From positions 930,001 to 994,000 of the forward strand of contig NZ_QZCF01000001.1 of assembly GCF_003591485.1 (NCBI RefSeq): 64,000 nt of DNA. Reading direction: 5' to 3'. This document shows positions 1 to 7,806 of this stretch, in pieces. This DNA is from Paenibacillus sp. 1011MAR3C5. GTDB lineage: Bacteria; Bacillota; Bacilli; Paenibacillales; Paenibacillaceae. Position 1 is the stretch's first letter. Every line of letters starts with the position of its first letter. The position numbers were made by a program, and so were the translations under genes. Under the pieces are notes generated by a model. It was not told where the DNA came from, did not search any database, and saw only the letters and a list, made by a program, of their open reading frames with translations.

Positions 1-44
1 CGCGATACCCCATCAGGTTTTACCATTACAAATGTTTTTTCCAT
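1..44 (-). CDS. ndk: Nucleoside diphosphate kinase, N-terminal fragment
   Basis: Only the first 14 codons lie in the window; the gene runs off the left edge. The visible start MEKTFVMVKPDGVSR closely matches the N-terminus of bacterial nucleoside diphosphate kinases (Bacillus Ndk begins MEKTFIMVKPDGV), where the Lys of the KPDGV motif helps bind nucleotide. A good Shine-Dalgarno (GGAGGG, 57-51 on the minus strand) precedes the ATG. The enzyme transfers gamma-phosphate between nucleoside tri- and diphosphates. Identity rests on 15 residues, so the rest of the protein is inferred. Confidence 0.8.
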   Translation of the reverse strand, partial: MEKTFVMVKPDGVS

Positions 45-79
45 GTTTGAACCCTCCGTCTATATATAGGTATAGCCAA

Positions 80-880
80 TTATTTGTTCAACCATTCCAT
101 AATGATACCCGCTGTTTCTTCGATTGCGCGATTCGTCACGTCGATCACCGGACAATTCAGACCTGCCATCACAGAAGCCGCATAGTTCAGCTCTTCCTGG
201 ATTCGTTCCGGGCTGGCATATTGCGCGGAAGCCGGCAGTCCCAAAGTCTTGAGCCGCTCGGAACGGATCTCTAGCAGATGCTCCGGCTGCATCGTGAGGC
301 CTACAATTAAGCGACCAGGCCCTTGCTTCAGCTCTTCCGGGGGATTAACCTCTGGCATAAGCGGCAGATTAGCGACCTTGATGCCTTTGTGCGACAGGAA
401 GACGCTAAGCGGCGTCTTCGACGTGCGCGACACGCCGATCAGAACAACCTGCGCCTGCACCAAACCTCTGGCATCCTTGCCGTCATCGTATTTGACAGCA
501 AATTCAATGGCTTCGATACGACGATGATAAGCTTCGTCTATCGAATGCAGAAGACCCGGCTCGCGACTCGGGAAGCTGCCGAACGTATCGACGAACGCTT
601 GCATCATCGGCCCCATCACATCCACGGCCCGAACGCCGTGCCTTGCCGACTCTTCTCTCATCCATTCCCGAAGCTCCGGCTGTACGAGCGTATAGCTGAT
701 AAAACTGCCCGTTTCTGCAGCTTCGGCGACTATGCGAGCGATTTCATCTTCGGTCCTGAGATGGCTGTACCGCTTGATCTTCACATCCTCAGATGAGAAT
801 TGCCTTAACGTAGCTTTGGCAACCGCCTCTGCCGTTTCTCCTACCGCGTCGGAACAGACATAAATATATTGCTGTGTCAT
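80..880 (-). CDS. ppsR: Pyruvate phosphate dikinase regulatory protein (DUF299 kinase/phosphorylase)
   Basis: This 266-residue protein has the usual length of the DUF299 family (YqfL of B. subtilis), a bifunctional ADP-dependent kinase and Pi-dependent phosphorylase that switches pyruvate phosphate dikinase or PEP synthase off and on. The start MTQQYIYVCSDAVGETAE is the conserved family N-terminus, and the nucleotide-binding loop GVSRTSKTPLS lies near residues 150-160, followed by the conserved KVANLPLMPEV segment. It overlaps the upstream ccpN by four bases (ATGA), so the two are translationally coupled, as in B. subtilis. No dikinase gene is in the window, so the target is not shown here. 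Confidence 0.9.
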   Translation of the reverse strand: MTQQYIYVCSDAVGETAEAVAKATLRQFSSEDVKIKRYSHLRTEDEIARIVAEAAETGSFISYTLVQPELREWMREESARHGVRAVDVMGPMMQAFVDTFGSFPSREPGLLHSIDEAYHRRIEAIEFAVKYDDGKDARGLVQAQVVLIGVSRTSKTPLSVFLSHKGIKVANLPLMPEVNPPEELKQGPGRLIVGLTMQPEHLLEIRSERLKTLGLPASAQYASPERIQEELNYAASVMAGLNCPVIDVTNRAIEETAGIIMEWLNK

Positions 881-1587
881 ATTCTCTGGTCCCCCAATTC
901 CTGAGCTGTCGCAATATCTGACATGAGCGAGACGATATTAGACTTCGACACCCATCCCGTTACAATCGGATTGATTCCCGGCTCATCTTCAGGCACAATG
1001 ACCGGCAAGCAATCCACCTGTTGCTGCGACAGTTTGCTGATCGCCTCCATGACAGATTCATCTGGAGTCAGCGTTACCACGTTGGGATACCGGGTCATGA
1101 CCATACTAACAGGAATCGTCGCGGCTCCCGAATTTCCTAACGTAATTTTGAGCAGATCCTTTGGGGTGATGATACCCGCAAAGCGCTTGTCCTCATTGAC
1201 GACAATTAGTGTATTCGCATTCTCCATAAAGAGCGTAATAACGGCGTCGTGAACGGACAGCGTATCCGGAATATTGACCGGCACGCCTTGCACTTCCTTC
1301 ACCTTCATGCGGTTAAACCGCTGAAGCGGCTCATGGCTCGCTCGGAACGTATTGCCGAGGAAATAACCCACCTTCGGCTTCGCATCAAGCATGCCGAGCA
1401 TGACGAGCAGAGACAGATCCGAACGAAGCGTCGGACGGCTCACGCCCAAATATTCGGCCAACTGCTCCCCCGTTACGGGCGAATGCTTCTTGACCAGCTC
1501 AATGAGCTCCAATTGCCTTGAAGATAGCTGAATGATGGTCCCCTCTTTTCCTATATGAGGCTGTTCAAAAAGTCCACTTTTGATCAC
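877..1587 (-). CDS. ccpN: CcpN-family transcriptional repressor (HTH plus two CBS domains)
   Basis: A DeoR-like helix-turn-helix (residues about 20-75, ITGEQ/SRPTLRSDLSLL type) is followed by paired CBS domains (about 95-225, with repeated GIITPKDLLK- and TGWVSKSNI-like ends). This is the CcpN architecture, which in B. subtilis represses gluconeogenic genes in response to ATP/ADP. The only ATG in frame (1587) lies inside a 215-bp inverted-repeat element inserted at the 5' end, so the first nine codons come from the element. CcpN homologues align from about codon 17. A strong Shine-Dalgarno (GAGGGG, 1545-1540) sits six bases before an in-frame ATT (1533), so a native ATT or ATC start is possible. 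Function is confident; the start is not. Confidence 0.85.
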   Translation of the reverse strand: MIKSGLFEQPHIGKEGTIIQLSSRQLELIELVKKHSPVTGEQLAEYLGVSRPTLRSDLSLLVMLGMLDAKPKVGYFLGNTFRASHEPLQRFNRMKVKEVQGVPVNIPDTLSVHDAVITLFMENANTLIVVNEDKRFAGIITPKDLLKITLGNSGAATIPVSMVMTRYPNVVTLTPDESVMEAISKLSQQQVDCLPVIVPEDEPGINPIVTGWVSKSNIVSLMSDIATAQELGDQRI

Positions 1588-1773
1588 GAAGCAGATCAGG
1601 AAGCCTACTCGACATCGAATATGGCATTCAGCCGGAACTTCCGGTGCTCACGCAGCTTCCACTACGCTCCGCTCCTCATTTCCTAGCTTCAACCCATCTT
1701 CTGCAGCGTTTTGAAAAAACGCATCATCGGTAGCATAAGCTCATGTGCTGAAAACGAACTTTTTGAACATGCA
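1559..1773. mobile_element. MITE-like inverted-repeat element with apparent 8-bp target duplication
   Basis: A perfect 12-bp inverted repeat (TGTTCAAAAAGT at 1562-1573, its complement at 1758-1769) encloses about 190 bp without a transposase gene. The octamer CTATATGA occurs directly outside both ends (1551-1558 and 1774-1781), as expected of a target-site duplication. The interior contains a short dyad around CCGGAACTTCCGG. Ends of the type GGCTGTTCAAAAAGT are common on insertion sequences, so this looks like a non-autonomous derivative. It separates ccpN from its presumed upstream promoter region. Confidence 0.75.
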
Positions 1774-1887
1774 CTATATGACTCATAATATATGTTTATA
1801 TGAAAATATCTCCTTAAATAAGATATCATATTCAAATATATTGTACAACATATCCTTCAATCAACTTGATATAAGCTGCCCATATCA

Positions 1888-1925
1888 CAAAAAAGCCCCG
1901 GCAGCGAATGATTCACTACCGGGGC
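1888..1925 (-). terminator. Rho-independent terminator of pepF
   Basis: On the minus strand a ten-base stem (about GCCCCGGTAG paired with CTGCCGGGGC, one mismatch) is followed directly by a run of T. It lies eight bases past the pepF stop codon. Confidence 0.85.
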
Positions 1926-1933
1926 ACCTCTAT

Positions 1934-3718
1934 TTATTTCTCTTCCGTCATCTCCAGGAACAGCCGCACGTCATCTTCCGTGAGGGCGACCGCGTCCTTC
2001 CAGAAACTTTGCTCCTCCAAATTCACGCCAAGATGCTTCTGCGCCAACTGTTCAACCGTCAGCCGACCGGTATCCTTTAACAGCGCCACATATTTCTCTG
2101 CAAATTCAGGGCCTTCCTCTATCGCACGAGCGTATAACCCCGAGCTGAACAGGTATCCGAACGTATACGGGAAGTTGTAGAACGGCACATCCGTCAGGTA
2201 GAAGTGCAGCTTCGACGTCCAGAACTGCGGATGGGCATCGCCGAGCATATCCATATAAGCCTCACGCTGCGCCTCTTCCATCAGCTTGTTCAATTCTTCT
2301 GCGGTCACCAAGCCTTGCTTCCGGCGCTCGTAGAAGCGCGTCTCGAAGAGGAAGCGGGCCCGGATGTTCATGAAGAAAGCAACGGCGCGCTGAATTTTGT
2401 CCTCCAGCAGCCCAAGCTTCTCCTCATCATCCGCAGCCGCCTTCATCGCTCTGTCGGATACGATCATCTCGGCGAACGTAGAGGCTGTCTCCGCCACGTT
2501 CATCGCATATTCTTGAGACATGGCAGGCAGATCGTTCATGACATGCTGATGATAAGCATGGCCAAGCTCATGGGCGAGTGTCGATATATTGGATGCCGTA
2601 CCCGAATACGTCATGAAGATGCGTGTTTGTCCACTCTTAGGGAACGAGGTGCAAAACCCGCCTGGACGCTTGTCAGCGCGATCCTCTGCTTCTATCCATC
2701 CATCCGCGAACGCCTTCTCGGAAAACTCCGCAAGCGCAGGATCGAATGCGCGGAACTGCTCGATGATGAAGCGAGCGCCCTCTTCGTATGGCACCGTACG
2801 CGCAGAAGAACCGATCGGCGCCTCCACATCATGCCAATCCAGCTTTTCAAGGCCAAACAGCTTTGCTTTTCGCTCCAGATAAGGGATAAGCGCCTTCTTG
2901 CCTTCCTCAATAGCTCCCCACATGGCGTCCAGTGTGGCCGCGCTCATCCGGTTGATCGCCAGCGGCTCTTGCAAGACATCGTCCCACCCGCGATTCTCAT
3001 ACAGCTTCAAGCGGAAGCCGGCGATACGATTAAGCGTATCGGAGCTGAGATCGGTAAGCGAGGACCATACCCGCTCCCACTCTGCAAAAGCTTCCTGGCG
3101 CACAACGCGATCGCTGGACGAGAGACGGTTGGACATCTGCCCTGCGGACAGCACCTTCTTCTCGCCAGATGCCTCCTCGACATGAAATTGAGCGCGTGAT
3201 ACGATGACGTTATAGTTGTCACCCCAGCCATGGTACCCGTCAATTGCCAGATCGCCCGCCAGCGCTTCCAGCTCCGGCGCCATCTTCAGCTTCGCCTTCT
3301 CTCTCCGCTCGCTCAGATTGAAAGCGATCGCTCCCAGCGTCTCATCCTGAAGCATTGCCATCCACTCCGCATCCGGTATGCCTCTGAGCACATTATCGTA
3401 ACGGGTCATCGCCGCAGCGTATTTCGCCGAGATGGTTTTCACTCTGTCATTCAACCCGACAGCCGCCTGATCCCGTACATTTTGCGCGATGAGGCAGCCG
3501 ACAAAGGAATCCGATTGCCTCAGGCTCAGCAGCACGTCTTGGGCAATACTGGTCATTTCCTTAATCGATTGTACGTGATGTCCTTCTTCCTTTTTCAACA
3601 GCTCATTCAAGCGCGCAATCCCGCTCTCCATACCTGCAAGCTCCTGCGCGAACGCTTCGGAAGCGGAGCCTCCCGGGTAAATCGCATCCATATCCCATCT
3701 AATTGGATAACTGTTCAT
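1934..3718 (-). CDS. pepF: M3-family oligoendopeptidase F
   Basis: A 594-residue cytoplasmic zinc metallopeptidase of family M3, which degrades oligopeptides. The zinc-binding motif HELGHAYHQH lies around residue 400, and the C-terminal segment ending FPYTFGYLFSSGLYARA is typical of the PepF subfamily. The open frame extends further upstream, but ATG 3718 (MNSYPIRWDMDAIYPGG) is preceded by AAGGAGAG at proper spacing and fits the family N-terminus. The gene is divergent from yycC and ends at a strong terminator. It is near the globin gene, recalling the yjbG-yjbI neighbourhood of B. subtilis. Confidence 0.9.
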   Translation of the reverse strand: MNSYPIRWDMDAIYPGGSASEAFAQELAGMESGIARLNELLKKEEGHHVQSIKEMTSIAQDVLLSLRQSDSFVGCLIAQNVRDQAAVGLNDRVKTISAKYAAAMTRYDNVLRGIPDAEWMAMLQDETLGAIAFNLSERREKAKLKMAPELEALAGDLAIDGYHGWGDNYNVIVSRAQFHVEEASGEKKVLSAGQMSNRLSSSDRVVRQEAFAEWERVWSSLTDLSSDTLNRIAGFRLKLYENRGWDDVLQEPLAINRMSAATLDAMWGAIEEGKKALIPYLERKAKLFGLEKLDWHDVEAPIGSSARTVPYEEGARFIIEQFRAFDPALAEFSEKAFADGWIEAEDRADKRPGGFCTSFPKSGQTRIFMTYSGTASNISTLAHELGHAYHQHVMNDLPAMSQEYAMNVAETASTFAEMIVSDRAMKAAADDEEKLGLLEDKIQRAVAFFMNIRARFLFETRFYERRKQGLVTAEELNKLMEEAQREAYMDMLGDAHPQFWTSKLHFYLTDVPFYNFPYTFGYLFSSGLYARAIEEGPEFAEKYVALLKDTGRLTVEQLAQKHLGVNLEEQSFWKDAVALTEDDVRLFLEMTEEK

Positions 3719-3796
3719 TATTGTCACTCTCCTTATGGTTGTTCCTCGTTTTATGTAACGCAGCGATGAAAAAACCGAGCGGCGTCCGCAAATAAT

Positions 3797-3826
3797 TTGC
3801 GAGAAACCTGCCCGGCGGTGTATAAC
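3797..3826 (+). promoter_or_regulatory. Probable sigma-A promoter for yycC
   Basis: TTGCGA at 3797-3802 and TATAAC at 3821-3826 are separated by 18 bases, about 30 bases before the yycC start. This is a motif match only. Confidence 0.45.
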
Positions 3827-3857
3827 AGTAGTATATCCTGATTGGAGGAACAACACC

Positions 3858-4022
3858 ATGTCTAAACCATTGCAAATATCGCCCGAGACCGCCATCAAGC
3901 TGTCCGAGCAACTCAATATCCCGCTTGAGCACTTGATGCACATGCCTAAGCATATCTTGCTTCAAAAGCTGGCCGAGCTGGCCAAAAAAGAAGCCGATGC
4001 CGCCGGGGAGAAGCCGGAATGA
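3858..4022 (+). CDS. yycC: YycC-family small protein
   Basis: A 54-residue protein reading MSKPLQISPETAIKLSEQLN followed by IPLEHLMHMPKHILLQKLAE. It matches the short, highly conserved YycC family of Bacilli, whose function I do not know. The Shine-Dalgarno GGAGGA (3844-3849) is well placed. The C-terminus is charged (KKEADAAGEKPE). Its stop overlaps the start of the next gene (ATGA), indicating coupled translation. The gene is too short for many gene finders but clearly real. Confidence 0.8.
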   Translation: MSKPLQISPETAIKLSEQLNIPLEHLMHMPKHILLQKLAELAKKEADAAGEKPE

Positions 4023-4252
4023 TGATTCCGTTCCAGAATGCATGGCCTTATGAGCGGATCATGGGGGATCTCTATGTATCCAACTGTCCTTTCTGCGATA
4101 CGGACAACGTTCTGCTGCCCTTGAAGCCATCGGAGCTTCCCGACATTCAAGACGGCAAGAAACGACTTATGGTATTCCCATGCTGCCGCAACAAAATAAC
4201 TATCATTGATGCGGATCAAGACTATCTACTCACAGACGGACCGCTGCGCTAA
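4019..4252 (+). CDS. Hypothetical protein with CPFC and PCC cysteine motifs
   Basis: A 77-residue protein starting MMIPFQNAWPYERIMGDLYV. It has one CxxC pair (CPFCDTDNV, about residues 23-31) and a second cysteine pair (FPCCRNKI, about 53-60), a spacing that could bind one zinc ion. I do not recognise the family. It is translationally coupled to yycC, so the two probably act together or are at least co-expressed. ATG 4022 directly follows the first ATG and could be used instead. Confidence 0.65.
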   Translation: MMIPFQNAWPYERIMGDLYVSNCPFCDTDNVLLPLKPSELPDIQDGKKRLMVFPCCRNKITIIDADQDYLLTDGPLR

Positions 4253-4269
4253 TGTTCAGCGAAGCGGTC

Positions 4270-4980
4270 TTATGCGCTGCCGACCTCTTGCGATGCCGGC
4301 TTCGCCTTGCCGAGCCGATTCTCTTCCGCTTCCTGCCGGATAAGCTGCCACTGCTCCCGGCTGGCGCGGATCATAGCGGCATCCATAATTTTTTTATCAT
4401 TTACGACACGAGAGAACCACTTTACCGCTTCATTCAGCTCGCCGATACGCCTGTTTAATTCCCCCATCAAATACATCAGCTTGGCATTATTAACGGAAAC
4501 GCCCTCAAGCTCGAATACGCGTACGTACGCCTCCAGAGCAAACTTCAAGAAACGCTGCTCCTCCGCCACGTTCTTCTCATAGCGGTACAGCCACGCAATA
4601 TGATGCAGCAGGCCGGCGATGACGCGATCCTTGACACCTGTAACCTGAGCTGTAAGCAAAGCCAGCTTGTAGCTTGCCATAGCCTGCTCCGCAGTCCGCT
4701 CTCCGTTGAAGCTCTGCCCCTTCCAATTATTGCCGATACGATCATAATAATTTTTCTTCTGAGTATCGTTTAGCTTATCTAAGCCGTTCTCTGTCGAAGC
4801 GAACCCGCAGCTTGGACATATGCGAACAACATAAAAATCCGGATTGACGCCATTATCATAATGACCGCAAAAATCGGAATCCACGGCAGACGCCCTCTTG
4901 AAACTTGGGCGGACTCTAGTTGACTGAAATATCGTTTCACAGCAGATGCATGAGATCTTGGACTCGTACAGCGGCTCCAT
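4270..4980 (-). CDS. DUF2225 family protein (zinc-ribbon N-terminus, helical-repeat C-terminus)
   Basis: A 236-residue protein that opens MEPLYESKISCICCETIFQS and contains a second CxxC (CPSCGFAST, about residue 55), together resembling a zinc ribbon. The remainder is helical and TPR-like (for example LMYLMGELNRRIGELNEAVKWFSRVV). This fits the DUF2225 family, which has no established role as far as I know. AAGGAG precedes the ATG by about ten bases. A GC-rich hairpin (4240-4269) lies between its stop and the convergent small gene. Confidence 0.75.
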   Translation of the reverse strand: MEPLYESKISCICCETIFQSTRVRPSFKRASAVDSDFCGHYDNGVNPDFYVVRICPSCGFASTENGLDKLNDTQKKNYYDRIGNNWKGQSFNGERTAEQAMASYKLALLTAQVTGVKDRVIAGLLHHIAWLYRYEKNVAEEQRFLKFALEAYVRVFELEGVSVNNAKLMYLMGELNRRIGELNEAVKWFSRVVNDKKIMDAAMIRASREQWQLIRQEAEENRLGKAKPASQEVGSA

Positions 4981-4994
4981 GGCTTCACGTCTCC

Positions 4995-5378
4995 TTAATT
5001 TGAATTGACGAAGTGATGCGCAGGTCCAGACAAACGATCCAGCACGACGGCTTGCAGCTCGCGCTCAAGCCCTACCTCCTCCAGAGCTCTGCCCATGCAT
5101 TCCAGCCAAGCGGCTGCATGATCCGGCGTAATCTTGAACGGCATATGCCGAGCTCTCATCATGGGATGCCCGTGCAGATCTGAAAACAAGCTTGGACCTC
5201 CAAAAAACTGTGTCAAAAATTGATATTGCTTCTCCATGACAGGATCGATATCTTCTGGAAAGAGCGGACCTATAAGCGGGTGTGCTTGTACCTTCGGATA
5301 GAACGACTCGACTATAGACCTGATTCCTTCGGCTCCCCCTACTGCTTCATAGAGGCTTATATTCCTATTCATCGTCAT
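4995..5378 (-). CDS. Truncated hemoglobin (group II, YjbI-like)
   Basis: A 127-residue protein from ATG 5378 (MTMNRNISLYEAVGGAEG), a typical length for group II truncated hemoglobins. Family hallmarks are the N-terminal LYEAVGG, the YQFLTQFFGGP segment, and HPMMRARHMPFKI containing the probable proximal heme histidine (RARH). These proteins bind oxygen or nitric oxide. The frame is open further upstream, but GGAG sits six bases before this ATG. The DUF2225 gene follows 15 bases downstream, so both may be co-transcribed. Confidence 0.85.
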   Translation of the reverse strand: MTMNRNISLYEAVGGAEGIRSIVESFYPKVQAHPLIGPLFPEDIDPVMEKQYQFLTQFFGGPSLFSDLHGHPMMRARHMPFKITPDHAAAWLECMGRALEEVGLERELQAVVLDRLSGPAHHFVNSN

Positions 5379-5432
5379 TTCCAACTCCATTGTGTAGGTA
5401 TTAGGAATTATATTTCCGTAATTCCTTGAGGT

Positions 5433-5465
5433 AAAAAAAATCGCCCGCTGCAAAAAACACGGGCG
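5433..5465 (-). terminator. Terminator downstream of the 30-residue ORF
   Basis: On the minus strand CGCCCG and CGGGCG form a stem around a loop of about 12 bases, followed by ATTTTTTTT. It lies between the small membrane protein and the globin gene. Confidence 0.65.
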
Positions 5466-5490
5466 TTCATCGATGGACTACTGCTACAAG

Positions 5491-5583
5491 TTAGGCTTCA
5501 TATTCCTCTTCGCTGGGCGAAGAGATCGATTCTTTGATGACATAGACAAAAGCGCAGACAAGAATGCCGGCGATAATACTCAT
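5491..5583 (-). CDS. Small single-span membrane protein
   Basis: A 30-residue ORF, MSIIAGILVCAFVYVIKESI followed by an acidic tail ending EEEYEA. One hydrophobic segment (residues 2-16) suggests membrane insertion. GGAG lies eight bases before the ATG (5583), and a terminator follows at 5465-5433, which supports a real transcription unit. I do not recognise the family. Confidence 0.5.
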   Translation of the reverse strand: MSIIAGILVCAFVYVIKESISSPSEEEYEA

Positions 5584-5770
5584 GATCATCACTCCAACCG
5601 TGTATTATGATTCTATTGTACCATAAAGCGACCCCAATAACACCCGATTTGCAAACGTTTTCTTTAACAATTCTCATTTTTATATTCCGCTTGCGGTGAT
5701 GGAAAGACCTGCTTGGACATATACGTAATAGGAGAGCCTGTACAGGTCATAATCGAAGGAGGCGGCCTGC

Positions 5771-6868
5771 ATGCTGCGTGCTTTCCTGCATCCCTTATCG
5801 GTCACTGCGCTATCCGCGCTCTTTATCGCCCTACTCATGGCCGTGTACCCGGTCGAGACGCTCCAATCCTCGCTTCGCGGGCTTTCCATTTGGTGGGAGG
5901 TACTGTTTCCCGCCCTCTTCCCATTCTTCGTCATCTCCGAGCTGCTGCTCGGCTTCGGCATTGTTCATTTCTTCGGCAAGTTGCTGGACCCGCTTATGCG
6001 CCCGTTGTTCCGACTTCCCGGGATTGGAGGGTTTGTTGTAACGATGGGATACATATCAGGCTATCCGGTTGGTGCAAGGCTTACGGCGCAGCTTTGGGCG
6101 CAGCGCCTTATCACGAGAGCGGAAGGAGAGCGCCTGGTTGCATTCACCACTACATCCGACCCCATCTTCCTGATCGGAGCTGTTTCGGTCGGCTTTTTCC
6201 AAAACGCCGCTGTAGCCCCAATTCTGGCCGCTGCTCACTATGGCGGCGGTTTTCTGATCGGCCTGCTCATGAGGTTTCATGATGCCCGCAAGGAACCAAT
6301 CAAAGAACGCACAGAGCCAAGTCCCAAGGATACAGCCTCTACCTCTGGCAAGGTCAGCCGCCGAATCTCGCGCAGTAGGCTAGGCATCGCCTTGAAAGCC
6401 ATGCATGAAGCTCGTCTGCTGGACGGACGAGGTATGGGACGCTTGCTCCAGGACTCCATACAATCCGCATTGAAGCTGATGATTGTCGTAGGCGGTCTTG
6501 TCGTATTTTTCTCCGTTGTGATGGAGATGCTCACCCATGCGGGGGTCGTGGAGGCGCTCGCGGAAGCGCTGCGGCTTCTTTTCAGCTTGATCGGCTTGCC
6601 GACTCCACTTGCCGACGCTGCTATCTTTGGCTTGTTCGAGGTTACGCTTGGCTCCCGTGCAGCGGGTACGACTGGCACTGGACTTATGCATCAGGTCGCG
6701 ATTGCCGCATGGGTGCTATCCTGGGGCGGACTGTCGGTGCATGCCCAGATTGCGAGCTTGCTAAGCCGTACGGATTTGCGCTATCGTCCCTTCATGATCG
6801 CAAGACTGGTGCATGGATTTCTGGCTATGGCGCTCGTCTATGCGCTATGGGGATGGCTTGGCCTTTAA
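5771..6868 (+). CDS. ylbJ: Sporulation integral membrane protein YlbJ
   Basis: A 365-residue polytopic membrane protein with nucleoside-recognition (Gate) motifs, including GYISGYPVGARL and FTTTSDPIFLIGAV. This matches YlbJ, which in B. subtilis is made in the mother cell and is needed for sporulation. At least six hydrophobic segments are visible, interrupted by a charged region around residues 175-215. AAGGAGG stands eight bases before the ATG. No sigma-E promoter could be asserted from the upstream sequence. Confidence 0.85.
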   Translation: MLRAFLHPLSVTALSALFIALLMAVYPVETLQSSLRGLSIWWEVLFPALFPFFVISELLLGFGIVHFFGKLLDPLMRPLFRLPGIGGFVVTMGYISGYPVGARLTAQLWAQRLITRAEGERLVAFTTTSDPIFLIGAVSVGFFQNAAVAPILAAAHYGGGFLIGLLMRFHDARKEPIKERTEPSPKDTASTSGKVSRRISRSRLGIALKAMHEARLLDGRGMGRLLQDSIQSALKLMIVVGGLVVFFSVVMEMLTHAGVVEALAEALRLLFSLIGLPTPLADAAIFGLFEVTLGSRAAGTTGTGLMHQVAIAAWVLSWGGLSVHAQIASLLSRTDLRYRPFMIARLVHGFLAMALVYALWGWLGL

Positions 6869-6951
6869 TGCGGTAACGCGAGTGATTCATTGAATTTAGC
6901 GGCAATTTCCGATATGATCAGTGGTATGATCGAATGTTCGGAAGGAGAATG

Positions 6952-7755
6952 ATGACGTTGAAATACGCCGTTATCGACAGGGGCGACTCACTGTCCCAGT
7001 CGTTAGCCCAACAATTCCATGCTCTCGCAGCTGACCGTGGATTCACCCTGAATGAGACTCATCCTGACATCGTCATATCCATTGGCGGAGACGGAACGCT
7101 GCTTCAGGCGTTTCATAAATATATTGATTGTATCGCCGATGTTTCATTCGTCGGCATCCATACAGGCCATCTGGGCTTCTACGCGGATTGGAATGCCGAT
7201 GAACTGGAGGAGCTGGTCCGCCATATGGCGGAGGAAACACCTCGCATGGTCCGATACCCGCTGGCCCAGATTGAGGTCGAGACAAGCACGGAGACGCTGC
7301 ATTATTTGGCGCTGAATGAATTTACGCTGAAAGGCGTGGACGGTACACTCGTCGCTCAAATTAATATTAATGACGAGATGTTCGAGATGTTCCGCGGTGA
7401 CGGCATCGTTATCTCTACTCCATCGGGCAGTACCGCCTACAACAAAAGCTTGGGGGGCGCCATTGTTCACCCCTCCATCGAATCGCTTCAGATCGCGGAG
7501 ATCGCCTCCATCAACAACCGGGTATTCCGTACGCTAGGATCGTCGGTCCTGTTGCCGAAGCATCATCACTGCGATATCATCTCCAAAAAAGAACAACGCA
7601 TTCAGCTTAGCATCGACCATGTGAACATTACCCATAGCGATATTCGTTCCATTCGCTGCAGCGTTGCTTCCCGCAAAGTAAGCTTTGCCAGACATCGCCC
7701 ATTCCCGTTCTGGGATCGCGTGAGAGAAGCATTCCTGGGCTACGATGTTCGATAA
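6952..7755 (+). CDS. nadK: NAD kinase
   Basis: ATP-dependent NAD kinase, which makes NADP. Visible family motifs are IGGDGTLLQAF near residue 45, VGIHTGHLGFYADW, LNEFTLKG, and TPSGSTAYNKSLGGA with the conserved serine/threonine cluster. About 267 residues is normal for the small Bacillus-type enzyme. Several starts compete: ATG 6949 is too close to AAGGAG (6942-6947), ATG 6952 has four bases of spacing, and TTG 6958 has ten and aligns with Bacillus MKFAV. I give 6952; TTG 6958 is equally possible. Confidence 0.9.
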   Translation: MTLKYAVIDRGDSLSQSLAQQFHALAADRGFTLNETHPDIVISIGGDGTLLQAFHKYIDCIADVSFVGIHTGHLGFYADWNADELEELVRHMAEETPRMVRYPLAQIEVETSTETLHYLALNEFTLKGVDGTLVAQININDEMFEMFRGDGIVISTPSGSTAYNKSLGGAIVHPSIESLQIAEIASINNRVFRTLGSSVLLPKHHHCDIISKKEQRIQLSIDHVNITHSDIRSIRCSVASRKVSFARHRPFPFWDRVREAFLGYDVR

Positions 7756-7777
7756 GCTGTTGTTATGCGACAAAAAA

Positions 7778-7806
7778 CGCCGGTACGCTCTTATGAGCGT
7801 CCGGCG
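7778..7806. terminator. Bidirectional terminator between nadK and yutD
   Basis: CGCCGGTACGCTC and GAGCGTCCGGCG form a long stem around TTAT. T-rich sequence lies on both sides (ACAAAAAA to the left, TCTTTCTCTTT to the right), so it can serve both convergent genes. The yutD stop codon falls within the loop. Confidence 0.8.

Noticed and set aside
4240..4269. GC-rich hairpin between convergent genes as a terminator
   Set aside because: The stem is plausible, but neither side has a T-run, so it is not listed as a feature.
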